A stretch of DNA of 12,726 nt from Bacillota bacterium. GTDB taxonomy: Bacteria; Bacillota_A; Clostridia; Tissierellales; Peptoniphilaceae. The number at the start of each line of letters is the position of its first letter. The first letter of the stretch is position 1. The stretch covers positions 1 to 12,726 of the forward strand of contig JAEZZN010000044.1 in the NCBI GenBank assembly GCA_023418535.1, read 5' to 3'. A program made the translations under genes and the position numbers. This document shows positions 1-7,603 of this stretch, piece by piece. The notes beneath the pieces were generated by a model. That model searched no databases. It was not told the DNA's origin and saw only the letters and a program-made list of their open reading frames with translations.

Positions 1-1286
1 AAAAGGTTAAAAATTTAGAACCTACAATTTGGATAAATCCAGATAGAAAAACTGGAGATGAAGCTTGGGAAAATGTTGATTTTACATTTGAAGATATAAA
101 AGACGCAGACGACAGATTGAGAAAATTCGCTCCTCTCATGATAAAACTTTTTGGTGAGGAATTTCCTGAATTACACGAAAGTAAAGGAATATTGGAATCA
201 CCACTTGTTAGACTTGAAAATCTAGAAAAAAAATATCGTGAAGAAAAAGATTTTAAAGGTAAATTATATTTAAAAATGGATTCTCATTTACCTGTAGTTG
301 GATCAATTAAAGCTAGAGGTGGACTATATGAAGTGCTTGTATTCGCTGAAATACTAGCAAAAGAAAATAATCTTTTAGATGAAAATAGAGATTACTCACA
401 ATTTGCAGATGAAGATTTTCGTAATTTATTTTCAAAATATACTATCCAAGTAGCTTCAACAGGTAATCTAGGAATATCAGTTGGTGTTATGGCGTCAGCA
501 TTAGGTTTTAATTCAATTGTTCATATGTCAAACGATGCTAAAGATTGGAAGAAAAAACATTTACGTGATAGAGGTGCAACGGTTATAGAATATGATGGTG
601 ACTTTTCTACAGCTATCACAAAAGCAAGAGAATTATCTCTACAAGATAAATTCTCATATTTTGTTGATGATGAAGACTCTACAACTTTATTTAAGGGATA
701 TTCAGTAGCAGCTTTACGCACAAAAGAACAAATTGAAAAAAAGGGAATTAAAGTCGATAAAGATCATCCTATATTTCTTTATGCACCTTGCGGTGTAGGC
801 GGTTCTTCAGGTGGTGTATCATTTGGTTTTAGAAAAGTTTTAGGTGATAATGTACATGCTTTCTTTGTAGAAACTACTCATATACCAAGCTTTTTAATTG
901 GCGCATCCACAAAATTACACTCAAATATTTCTGTATATGATTTAGGAATTGATGGTAAAACCGAAGCTGATGGACTATCTGTTGCTAGACCTTCTAAATT
1001 CTCTGGACATACTATGGAATCACTACTAAGTGGTGTAATAACTATTGAAGATTATACCTTATTTGAAACACTTAGAGAGCTTAATGATTTAGAAGATATT
1101 AGAATCGAACCTTCTTCTACATCATCTATTGTGGCTAGTGAATCTATATTTAATTATGAACAAGTTAAAGAATATCTAGAAAAATATGATTTATTGGATA
1201 AATTAGACAATATTACTCATATTTGTTGGGCAACTGGTGGAAATCTAGTACCTAAAGAAATTATGGATAATTATCTTACAAAATAA
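1..1286 (+). CDS. dsdA: D-serine ammonia-lyase (D-serine dehydratase), 5' partial
   Basis: This PLP enzyme converts D-serine to pyruvate and ammonia, a cytosolic detoxifying and catabolic reaction. The frame is open from base 3 (427 codons visible), so the gene starts before the window. The residues before base 117 (with the family-typical segment PTIWINP) still fit DsdA, so the TTG at 117 is not the start. E. coli DsdA has about 442 residues, so only some 15-20 are likely missing. The Schiff-base lysine lies in GSIKARGG (codon at 309-311). The substrate or cofactor loop STGNLGISVG is encoded near 450-480 and the glycine-rich phosphate-binding loop CGVGGSSGG near 789-815. The C-terminal WATGG is also typical. 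The motifs separate it from threonine dehydratases, which have a different N-terminal region. No partner gene such as dsdC or a permease is visible. Confidence 0.95.
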   Translation, partial: KVKNLEPTIWINPDRKTGDEAWENVDFTFEDIKDADDRLRKFAPLMIKLFGEEFPELHESKGILESPLVRLENLEKKYREEKDFKGKLYLKMDSHLPVVGSIKARGGLYEVLVFAEILAKENNLLDENRDYSQFADEDFRNLFSKYTIQVASTGNLGISVGVMASALGFNSIVHMSNDAKDWKKKHLRDRGATVIEYDGDFSTAITKARELSLQDKFSYFVDDEDSTTLFKGYSVAALRTKEQIEKKGIKVDKDHPIFLYAPCGVGGSSGGVSFGFRKVLGDNVHAFFVETTHIPSFLIGASTKLHSNISVYDLGIDGKTEADGLSVARPSKFSGHTMESLLSGVITIEDYTLFETLRELNDLEDIRIEPSSTSSIVASESIFNYEQVKEYLEKYDLLDKLDNITHICWATGGNLVPKEIMDNYLTK

Positions 1287-1370
1287 AAAATCATATATAA
1301 TACACCAAACTATTGATTAATTCTTAAGTTTTAGGATTTATTTGAGTATTAAATATTAAATTAATGTAAT

Positions 1371-1399
1371 AATGTTGGCGTTTTTTTTCATTCAACATT
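1371..1399 (+). terminator. Weak candidate terminator after dsdA
   Basis: AATGTTG (1371-1377) pairs with CAACATT (1393-1399). Unusually, the run of eight T (1381-1388) lies in the loop rather than after the stem, so this is not a canonical intrinsic terminator. It is the only hairpin in the first 150 bases after dsdA. If it does not work, dsdA transcription would run on to the strong hairpin at 1603-1640. Confidence 0.25.
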
Positions 1400-1440
1400 T
1401 GTTATTATATAAATATGGAAATGGTCATTTTTTAGTATTT

Positions 1441-1650
1441 GATATCCTCTCTTCAAATGCTAATTACCTATATGTAATCACCGACAATATTAGGTACCAC
1501 GCTATTTAGAGCTGTCAATAGCATTAATAAATTTTAGAAATTATCTCTATGGTTCTCTCACCCATATTCTAAAATTTATAGGTGAAATCGATCGAAAAAA
1601 AGACACGTTTGAATATGCTTAAATTCATATTCAAACGTGTTTTATTATTT
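1441..1650 (+). ncRNA. Candidate structured non-coding RNA (unknown family)
   Basis: No gene is visible at 1287-1644, but several perfect inverted repeats are. AATGCTA (1456-1462) pairs with TAGCATT (1519-1525) and encloses TACCTA (1465-1470) with TAGGTA (1491-1496). A 12 bp perfect stem (1527-1538 with 1568-1579) is capped by TATGG (1548-1552) with CCATA (1562-1566). ACCTATA (1466-1472) could instead pair with TATAGGT (1577-1583). The block ends at the hairpin plus T-rich tail at 1603-1650. The plus strand is preferred because a transcript there would end at that terminator, whereas a minus-strand RNA would lie downstream of the terminator of the membrane-protein operon. Pyrimidine-rich stretches (ATCCTCTCTTC at 1444-1454; TTCTCTCACC in an apical loop) resemble the anti-Shine-Dalgarno loops of Gram-positive small RNAs. 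No convincing promoter is seen and I match it to no known riboswitch. It could also be a 3' UTR structure of dsdA. Confidence 0.3.
1603..1650. terminator. Strong bidirectional intrinsic terminator
   Basis: A perfect 15 bp stem, ACACGTTTGAATATG (1603-1617) with its complement at 1626-1640, has an 8-base loop. Read on the minus strand it is followed by a run of seven T (the A run at 1595-1601) and ends the abi-sbcD-sbcC-FUSC transcript five bases after the last stop codon. Read on the plus strand it is followed by TTTATTATTTT and can end dsdA or a small RNA. Confidence 0.9.
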
Positions 1651-2583
1651 TCTTTCAAGATACCATTTGTTTTCTTGTTCATTATACATCTTGGTAAATT
1701 CATATAAATTATATTCTATTGAATTAAATGTGTGAACCAACTTGCCCAATTCAAAATTATATCTTCTATCTAAATTATTCTCAATTTCTCCTATTATATA
1801 AGAAGTATTTAGCTCTCCTTTAAAATATACTAACAATTCCTCATAAATTTCTTTAGTAATTATAGGCTTTTCATCTAAATCATTTAATTCTATAATTAAA
1901 CTTAGTGCAGACCTAAATAGATTATTTAGTTTAGATACGGTTACAGTATTAATATTTTCATTCATTCTTAATTTAATATCTTTTCTAAGTCTTTTAGATA
2001 TATAATTTATCTGTGATAATTCATCTATAAGTTTAACTTCATCAACAGATATATCATTTTCTAAAAGATTTTTAAGTGCAGATCTTAAACTCAAATAAGA
2101 TGTTCTATATGCATTTAATAACACTTTTTCTTGTCTTCGTCTCAATACATATGTATTTATTAGTAATCCAATAACTGAACCTATTAATGTATCTATAATT
2201 CTATTTAGTGCATATATTTCAAGATTTTTGTTTGCATAAGGAACATCAAGTACAAATACAAAAAATATAAAAGCAGATCCTAATGTATATTGCCAATTGA
2301 AAAAGTAACAGATTACTATAATAACTGCCATACCTAATGTTACACCATATTGGTTAACTTGATTTATCGATTGCAACATAAACGCGACTAATATCGCTAC
2401 TATATTTGACATCACTCTATCAAAAGATGATTTAAGTGAATCAAATATACTAGAGCTAATAGATGTAATGGCTGCTGCTCCCATCATCGCCGGATTTAAC
2501 TCAGGAAAAATTTCGGCAATAATATATATTAAAAATACCGCTAAAATTGTCTTTAATGATCTTAATCCTATAACTTTTTTCAT
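1645..2583 (-). CDS. FUSC / aromatic acid exporter-like membrane protein
   Basis: This 312-residue protein has an N-terminal membrane half and a cytoplasmic C-terminal half. Hydrophobic segments lie at about 9-27, 33-47, 57-72, 80-97, 99-113 and 127-147. They are followed by the basic stop VLRRRQEK and a charged, helical region from about 150 to the end. The N-terminal pattern (RSLKT, then P-x-M-x-G-A-A-A-I-T with S, then FDRV) fits the ArAE_1 / FUSC-like group, thought to export aromatic acids or other small molecules. The substrate cannot be told from sequence. The start is supported by GAGGGG just upstream of the ATG. It lies 55 bp after sbcC with no terminator between, so it is probably the last gene of the same transcript. 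A weak promoter of its own in that gap cannot be excluded. Confidence 0.75.
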   Translation of the reverse strand: MKKVIGLRSLKTILAVFLIYIIAEIFPELNPAMMGAAAITSISSSIFDSLKSSFDRVMSNIVAILVAFMLQSINQVNQYGVTLGMAVIIVICYFFNWQYTLGSAFIFFVFVLDVPYANKNLEIYALNRIIDTLIGSVIGLLINTYVLRRRQEKVLLNAYRTSYLSLRSALKNLLENDISVDEVKLIDELSQINYISKRLRKDIKLRMNENINTVTVSKLNNLFRSALSLIIELNDLDEKPIITKEIYEELLVYFKGELNTSYIIGEIENNLDRRYNFELGKLVHTFNSIEYNLYEFTKMYNEQENKWYLERK

Positions 2584-2638
2584 TTATCCCCTCGTAATAA
2601 CTATATATCATAATAGCATATTACTTATATTTTTTTAA

Positions 2639-5371
2639 TTAATATAATACATTTTTCAATACTGAATAACCTTCAGTAGTTTTTTCAATAATTATTTGCT
2701 TATCTATTTGTTCTTTTAAGGTTTCAACATGAGATATTATTCCTATTAATTTATTTGAATTACTTATTTTATATAGAGTCGACATAACCTTTGATAGAGT
2801 TTCTTTGTCAAGAGTCCCAAAACCTTCATCAACAAACATTGAGTCTAATTGTATCCCACCAGCATTCTTTTGTATTAAATCTGAAAGCCCAAGCGCTAAA
2901 GATAAAGCTGCTTGAAAAGATTCCCCACCAGAAAGTGTATTTATATTTCTAACCGTTTTATTATGATGATCAAACACTTCAAAATCAAGCCCCATTTGTT
3001 CGTTCATATTGTCCGCATCTTCTTTTCTCTTCAAAGAGTATTTCCCTTCGGTCATCTCAATAAATCTACTATTTGCAGCTATCAATATATTATTAAAATA
3101 TCTAAATTGAATAAATGTCTCAAATTTTAAGTTTTGTAAACCTTTTATTTTACCTCTTATTATTTCGCTTAGCTCTTTTAGATCTTTATATCTTTTTTCC
3201 GAATCATTTAACTCTTTTTGTATGCTTTCTAATTTCTTTGTTTGATTATTATTAATCTTCATATTCGATTCTAAAACACTTGATTTAGACCTTAAATTCT
3301 TTAACTTAATATCTATTTCTTTTATTTCTTTTTCTAATAGCTCAATATCTAAATTGTGTTTTTCATCAATTTGCTCACTAAGAGTATTAATAGTCGTGTT
3401 TAACTTATTCAATTCACTTGAATAAGTTTGATAGTTCTCTCTTACATAAACAATTTCAGAATTTATCTCATCAATAGATTTCTCTATATCTGCTTTTTTA
3501 ATTAAAGTAGACTCTTTATCTTTATTTTCTAAATTTTCTAATTCTTCAGATTCTCTTTTTTCTAAGTTTTTTATATTTTCCTTAGCAATATTAAAAAGAT
3601 TATTTTCTTTTTCTCTTTTTATATCTTTTTCTTTTAATGATAATTCTAAATCCTCTAAAGCTTTATTATAAATATCAATATTTGAGATAATTGTATTTAT
3701 TTCATTTAATTTAGTTTCATTTTCTAAGATTTTTGAATTTAAATCATCTTCAAAATTTTCAATATTGTTTATTGATATATTTAGAAATTCAATATTTTCA
3801 TTTCTATTCTTTTCATTTTGTTTTATATAAATTTCTATTTCAGAAATTTCTTTTTGTAATTTTTCTTTTTTATTTCTAAGATGCTCTAACTCTTCCTTTT
3901 CTTTATCTAGTTCTTCTTTTGATAAAACTTCATCACTCATTTTCGCTGGATGAGGATGGTGAGTAGACCCACATACTGGACATGGTTTGTCTTCTTCCAA
4001 AGACTCAGCTAATATTCCAGCTTGAGATTCAAAATATAAATCACTATTATCATTGTATTTATTAAGATCTATACTATAGTTCTCCTTTGTTTCCATATAT
4101 AAAAGTTTTTTCAACTCTTTTTCTTGAGTTAATTCATCAATGTTTTTTATATATTCTTTTGTATCTTTAACTTTTTCTTTGCTTAATTTTAATGAATTTT
4201 CTTTATTTAAAATATCAACTTTTATATCTTTCGCATCTTTATTTTCTTTAATATATTTCTTTTTATTTTCTATATCCAAAGATATCTTTTTTATTTCAGA
4301 TGTTAACTTGTTTTTATTATCTTCATTTAATTTCGCTTTATTAATTAATTCAAATTTTTCATTTTGAATATTTTCAAGAGTTTCAAACAATTTTATTTCA
4401 TTTTCTAATTTATTTAATTGATTGTTCAATGAATCCTTGTTTTTTTCTTTATTTGGAATTTCCTTAAATTTTTTTTCTAAATCTTCATATATTGGTGAAA
4501 CTCTTTCTAATTCATTTTTATATTCTTCGATTTTTTTACTTATATTAATATAATCTAAATATTTTTCTTTTAATAATTTCTTTTCATCATATATTTTCGA
4601 ATATTTTATTATTTCTTTACTTATATCTTTATTTTCATTTTTAAATTTATTATTTATTTCATTTACAAAAATAATTACATTATCTATACCTATCGCTTTT
4701 GATTTTACAAAATTTTCTTCATCAGAGTCATCTATACTAATATTGTTATAAATTTCGTTTTTTTGTATTTCAAGAGCTTTTAAGGCAGATTCTGATTCTT
4801 TTAAATTTGAAAATATTTCACGGTCCAATAAATCATATTTTTTAGTATTAAATATATCTCTAAACAATTCTTTTTTCTTTTCAGTGGAAGCTTTAAGTAA
4901 TTTCATGAAATTACCTTGAGCAAGCATTGCTATTTGACTATATTGATCTTTGTTTATACCTAATAGTGAGACTACTTTATTAGTCGTATCTGTGATTCCC
5001 TCTATCATTTCACCATCAGGCATTTTTATCCACGCATATTTATTTACTGTAGTTTTTTTTGACTTCTCACTATATCTTAATGTGAATTCACGATATATAA
5101 TATATGTCTTCTTTTTATATTCAAAGGTCAGTTCTACAAACGTAGTAGTTTTATCTTCTGATGCCGTAAATTGCATCATTCTTTCATCCTTTTCTCCACC
5201 ACTTGAACTACCATAAAGAGCATAAGTAATCGCATCAAAAACACTAGTTTTTCCCGCTCCAGTTTGGCCAGAAATTAAAAATAGTCCTTCTTTACCAAAC
5301 TTTTCAAATTCTATATTTATTTCATCCTTAAAAGGTCCAAAGGCTTTTAATCTTAAATTAATCGCTCTCAT
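2639..5371 (-). CDS. sbcC: SbcC, ATPase subunit of the SbcCD exonuclease (Rad50-like)
   Basis: SbcC is the SMC-like ATPase that with SbcD opens DNA hairpins and processes blocked or double-strand ends. The 910-residue protein has the complete layout: Walker A GQTGAGKT at 35-42, the Q-loop region ending QIAMLAQGNF near 146-155, long coiled coils from about 180 to 460 and 470 to 750, and the zinc hook CPVC at 464-467. The ABC signature LSGGES is at 813-818, Walker B MFVDEGFGTLD begins near 845, and the switch histidine is H881 in ISHVETL. It is somewhat shorter than the roughly 1000-1050 residues common in the family; the coiled-coil arms are the part free to vary. The ATG lies inside the last codons of sbcD (14 bp overlap), and its ribosome site GGAGAG is within sbcD, which suggests translational coupling. 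The coiled coil is very rich in Lys, Glu, Asn and Ile. Confidence 0.95.
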   Translation of the reverse strand: MRAINLRLKAFGPFKDEINIEFEKFGKEGLFLISGQTGAGKTSVFDAITYALYGSSSGGEKDERMMQFTASEDKTTTFVELTFEYKKKTYIIYREFTLRYSEKSKKTTVNKYAWIKMPDGEMIEGITDTTNKVVSLLGINKDQYSQIAMLAQGNFMKLLKASTEKKKELFRDIFNTKKYDLLDREIFSNLKESESALKALEIQKNEIYNNISIDDSDEENFVKSKAIGIDNVIIFVNEINNKFKNENKDISKEIIKYSKIYDEKKLLKEKYLDYINISKKIEEYKNELERVSPIYEDLEKKFKEIPNKEKNKDSLNNQLNKLENEIKLFETLENIQNEKFELINKAKLNEDNKNKLTSEIKKISLDIENKKKYIKENKDAKDIKVDILNKENSLKLSKEKVKDTKEYIKNIDELTQEKELKKLLYMETKENYSIDLNKYNDNSDLYFESQAGILAESLEEDKPCPVCGSTHHPHPAKMSDEVLSKEELDKEKEELEHLRNKKEKLQKEISEIEIYIKQNEKNRNENIEFLNISINNIENFEDDLNSKILENETKLNEINTIISNIDIYNKALEDLELSLKEKDIKREKENNLFNIAKENIKNLEKRESEELENLENKDKESTLIKKADIEKSIDEINSEIVYVRENYQTYSSELNKLNTTINTLSEQIDEKHNLDIELLEKEIKEIDIKLKNLRSKSSVLESNMKINNNQTKKLESIQKELNDSEKRYKDLKELSEIIRGKIKGLQNLKFETFIQFRYFNNILIAANSRFIEMTEGKYSLKRKEDADNMNEQMGLDFEVFDHHNKTVRNINTLSGGESFQAALSLALGLSDLIQKNAGGIQLDSMFVDEGFGTLDKETLSKVMSTLYKISNSNKLIGIISHVETLKEQIDKQIIIEKTTEGYSVLKNVLY

Positions 5372-6497
5372 TTTCTCTCCATATTTTATCTATCGCTTCT
5401 TTTATGATATCTTCTTTAGACGATGAAATTTCTTCACCTATTCTTAAATAATAAAAATCTTTAAAAAGTTCCAAAGGACTTTTCTCACTATTTTCAAAAT
5501 CAATTTCTTCTAAATCATTATCTCCTATTTTCAAATTTACATATCTCATAGTCATAATATTAGGATAAAATTCTCTTAATCTCTGTAAACCCTCAGATAT
5601 CTCAGTATCATCTAAAAGTTCTATATGTATATAATCATTAAAATTGGAGTCTTCACTAGCTGCGTTTATAATCTCATTAAAATATCCACGAATTTTTCTC
5701 ATTTCATGAAGATATTCTATTTTCCTTTCAAATATTACAAGATTATTTTTTTCTTTGATTTCAACTATTGTAATTGATTTTTCATAATTTGATTCACTTG
5801 ATGCATATTTTAATAAAGCTCCAGGATATCTTATTTTCCCATTCATAAATGATTGCTTTTTATGAATATGACCAAGCGCTACATAATCAAAATCTTTATA
5901 TAGATTCATTGATACAGCTTCTGCTTCTCCTGCATATATTTCTTCTGATTCAGAAAGTTCAGCATTTAAAATAAATTGATGAGAAATCATTATATTTCTT
6001 TCATCGGTATTTAAATCTATCGATTCAATTACAGCTTTTACAGCATCCTGATAAGTATATATTTCTAAGCCTTCAAAATATCTCTTTACATTTGAAGGCT
6101 TAATATATGGAAATAAGTAAAAATTAACCTTTCCATAATTATCCCTAAATGTTAATTTTTCAATTTTTCCACTATATGAATTTGATATATATATTTTTGA
6201 CTCTCTGAAAAATTCATTTGCATATGAAAGTCTATCACTAGAATCATGATTTCCAGAAATAATGAGTGTAGTAATATTTAAATTATTTAGCTTAATTAAA
6301 AATCTCTCAAAAACTCTGATAGCTTCAACTGAAGGAACTGAATTTTGATATATATCTCCAGCAATCAAAAGCATTTCTATATTTTCTTCTTCTAGCAATT
6401 TTACTATTTGATCCAAGGCATATATTTGATCATCAATCATTGAATATCCATTTACACTTTTCCCAATATGTAAATCTGCTAAATGCATAAATTTCAT
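5358..6497 (-). CDS. sbcD: SbcD, Mre11-like nuclease subunit of SbcCD
   Basis: SbcD is the Mn-dependent calcineurin-fold phosphoesterase that cuts DNA in the SbcCD complex. All metal-binding motifs are present in 379 residues: DLHIGK (D8, H10), GDIYQ (D48), GNHD (N83, H84, D85), a histidine in ISHQF (H173) and GHIH (H210, H212). The region after about 270 is the capping and C-terminal part that binds SbcC; it is less conserved and not resolved further here. The ATG follows GAGGAAAG at proper spacing. The gene begins 12 bp after the stop of the Abi-like gene, so its ribosome site sits in that short gap, and it overlaps sbcC by 14 bp. This is the usual sbcD-sbcC order, with an unusual first gene in front. 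Confidence 0.95.
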   Translation of the reverse strand: MKFMHLADLHIGKSVNGYSMIDDQIYALDQIVKLLEEENIEMLLIAGDIYQNSVPSVEAIRVFERFLIKLNNLNITTLIISGNHDSSDRLSYANEFFRESKIYISNSYSGKIEKLTFRDNYGKVNFYLFPYIKPSNVKRYFEGLEIYTYQDAVKAVIESIDLNTDERNIMISHQFILNAELSESEEIYAGEAEAVSMNLYKDFDYVALGHIHKKQSFMNGKIRYPGALLKYASSESNYEKSITIVEIKEKNNLVIFERKIEYLHEMRKIRGYFNEIINAASEDSNFNDYIHIELLDDTEISEGLQRLREFYPNIMTMRYVNLKIGDNDLEEIDFENSEKSPLELFKDFYYLRIGEEISSSKEDIIKEAIDKIWRENESD

Positions 6498-6509
6498 ACT
6501 TTCCTCTTT

Positions 6510-7451
6510 TTATTCATTATCTTCTTTATATGCTAAACTCTTTTTAACTCTATCATATGCTATATAATCAACCTCTGTTTTAAGCTTTTCAAATAAATTA
6601 TTAATTTCACTTTTAGACTTATCAAAATAATTACAAGGAAGCATAGCCCTAATGCATACCATTGCGTGATATAATCTATCTAATTTATTATTTTTTTTAA
6701 TCCCATATCTTAAATGAATAGGTTCAAAATATTCTATATCATCATATCTATAATCTAATATCAAATTATCATGCGCTGCTATATTTCTTATATCTTTAGC
6801 ACTTGATAAAAATGATTTCAATATAGAAGGAGTCAAAAATTCATTTAATTTTTCACCTAAGTTTTCTTCAACTATTTTTTGAAATTCATCTGCAATACTT
6901 TCTTGCAAATCAAGATCCAATGTTTCATATATATTTATAAGTTTTCCAAATGTAACAAAATTAATCACAAACCAAAATGGAACTGAAGCATATTTATTAA
7001 AATAATAATTTATAGATCTTTTATAATTTTCTTCATTTCTATATCTATCGATTGTTTCCGTAATACTGTCAATATTTACTAACACTAAATCTTTTTCACT
7101 TTTATTAAAATTATTAGGATTTAAATATGAGTTCTTTTCAGGATATTTTTCAACGAATTTATATGAAATGATAGATCTTGCAATTCTTTCTAATTCCAAA
7201 GTCTCATTCAATAAATATTTCTTCAAATCTTTATCAAAGTTATGAATATCTATTAAATCGCTAAACTCTGTCCCTTCGCGATATCTATTTGTTTTTTCAT
7301 CTATTATAAATATATCTCTAGTTCCATTAATTATTTTATAATAGTTATATCTTAGTAATGTATCCTTAGCGAATTTCTTATCCGGAATATATAATCCTCT
7401 TTTTTCTAATATATTTATTTGTTCTTCAATACTTGTAAAATATCTTTTCAT
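6510..7451 (-). CDS. Abi_2-family (AbiD/AbiF-like) HEPN abortive-infection protein
   Basis: The 313-residue protein fits the Abi-like (Abi_2) family of phage-exclusion proteins. Family features are an N-terminal segment with LEKRG, then TLLRYNYYKIINGTRDIF, Y-R-E-G-T-E-F near 57-63, L-E-R-I-A-R-S near 87-93, and VPFWFVINFVTFGKL at 157-171. The HEPN ribonuclease motif is R-N-I-A-A-H (R222, H227), the R-x4-H pattern of metal-independent RNases. Only one such motif is present, so an active site would need a dimer. Members are known or proposed toxins that cut RNA on phage infection; this family is related to the HEPN domains of Cas13. It is the first gene of the sbcD-sbcC operon, 12 bp upstream of sbcD, with TAGGAG before its ATG. 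No separate antitoxin gene adjoins it. The family call is good; RNase activity and a defence role are inference. Confidence 0.8.
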   Translation of the reverse strand: MKRYFTSIEEQINILEKRGLYIPDKKFAKDTLLRYNYYKIINGTRDIFIIDEKTNRYREGTEFSDLIDIHNFDKDLKKYLLNETLELERIARSIISYKFVEKYPEKNSYLNPNNFNKSEKDLVLVNIDSITETIDRYRNEENYKRSINYYFNKYASVPFWFVINFVTFGKLINIYETLDLDLQESIADEFQKIVEENLGEKLNEFLTPSILKSFLSSAKDIRNIAAHDNLILDYRYDDIEYFEPIHLRYGIKKNNKLDRLYHAMVCIRAMLPCNYFDKSKSEINNLFEKLKTEVDYIAYDRVKKSLAYKEDNE

Positions 7452-7477
7452 AGTTTCTCCTACACTTATATTAACAT

Positions 7478-7483
7478 ATTATA
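7478..7483 (-). promoter_or_regulatory. -10 box of the abi-sbcD-sbcC promoter
   Basis: A perfect TATAAT on the minus strand lies 26 bp upstream of the abi ATG. The -35 region 17 bp further upstream is A/T only and a poor match to TTGACA, and it coincides with an AT-rich dyad. The promoter may be weak or dependent on a regulator. Confidence 0.5.
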
Positions 7484-7492
7484 CTTTATCTA

Positions 7493-7522
7493 AATAAAAG
7501 TTTTATTATTATCACTAATAAA
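7493..7522. repeat. Overlapping AT-rich dyads in the abi / flavodiiron intergenic region
   Basis: Two inverted repeats overlap: AATAAAA-G-TTTTATT (7493-7507, 7-1-7 bp) and TTTATTA (7502-7508) with TAATAAA (7516-7522). They cover the -35 position of the minus-strand abi promoter and lie 26 bp upstream of the plus-strand -35 of the flavodiiron gene. They could be an operator, but AT-only dyads are common at this base composition. Confidence 0.3.
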
Positions 7523-7547
7523 GGAAATCTTTTTCCAAATTATTTTT

Positions 7548-7576
7548 TTGAATATATTTATAAAAGCATGTATAAT
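7548..7576 (+). promoter_or_regulatory. Promoter of the flavodiiron protein gene
   Basis: TTGAAT (7548-7553), a spacer of exactly 17 bases, and TATAAT (7571-7576) form a near-consensus SigA-type promoter. The predicted transcript start is near 7583, giving a leader of about 20 bases with AAGGAGGT (7592-7599) before the ATG at 7604. No riboswitch fits in so short a leader. This is the best promoter in the window and suggests strong expression. Confidence 0.85.
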
Positions 7577-7603
7577 TAGTTTAGAACAATTAAGGAGGTC
7601 TTT

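Noticed and set aside
117..119. TTG as the start of dsdA
   Set aside because: The frame is open upstream to base 3 and those residues match DsdA, so the codon is internal.
1485..1515. T-box-like core GTGGTACC on the minus strand
   Set aside because: The surrounding bases do not fit the AGGGTGGNACCGCG antiterminator, no stem I motifs or downstream gene are present, and the minus strand here leads only into antisense of dsdA.
4140..5216. Antisense open frames across sbcC (for example 4140-4367 and 4950-5216, plus strand)
   Set aside because: They are hydrophobic frames opposite Lys/Glu/Asn-rich coiled coil, without ribosome sites or family features.
5358..5371. Frameshift between sbcD and sbcC
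   Set aside because: Both genes are complete with all motifs; the 14 bp overlap is ordinary translational coupling.
7497..7522. Fur or PerR box in the divergent region
   Set aside because: Only a half site resembling TGATAAT is present on the minus strand; the second half does not match a 7-1-7 box.
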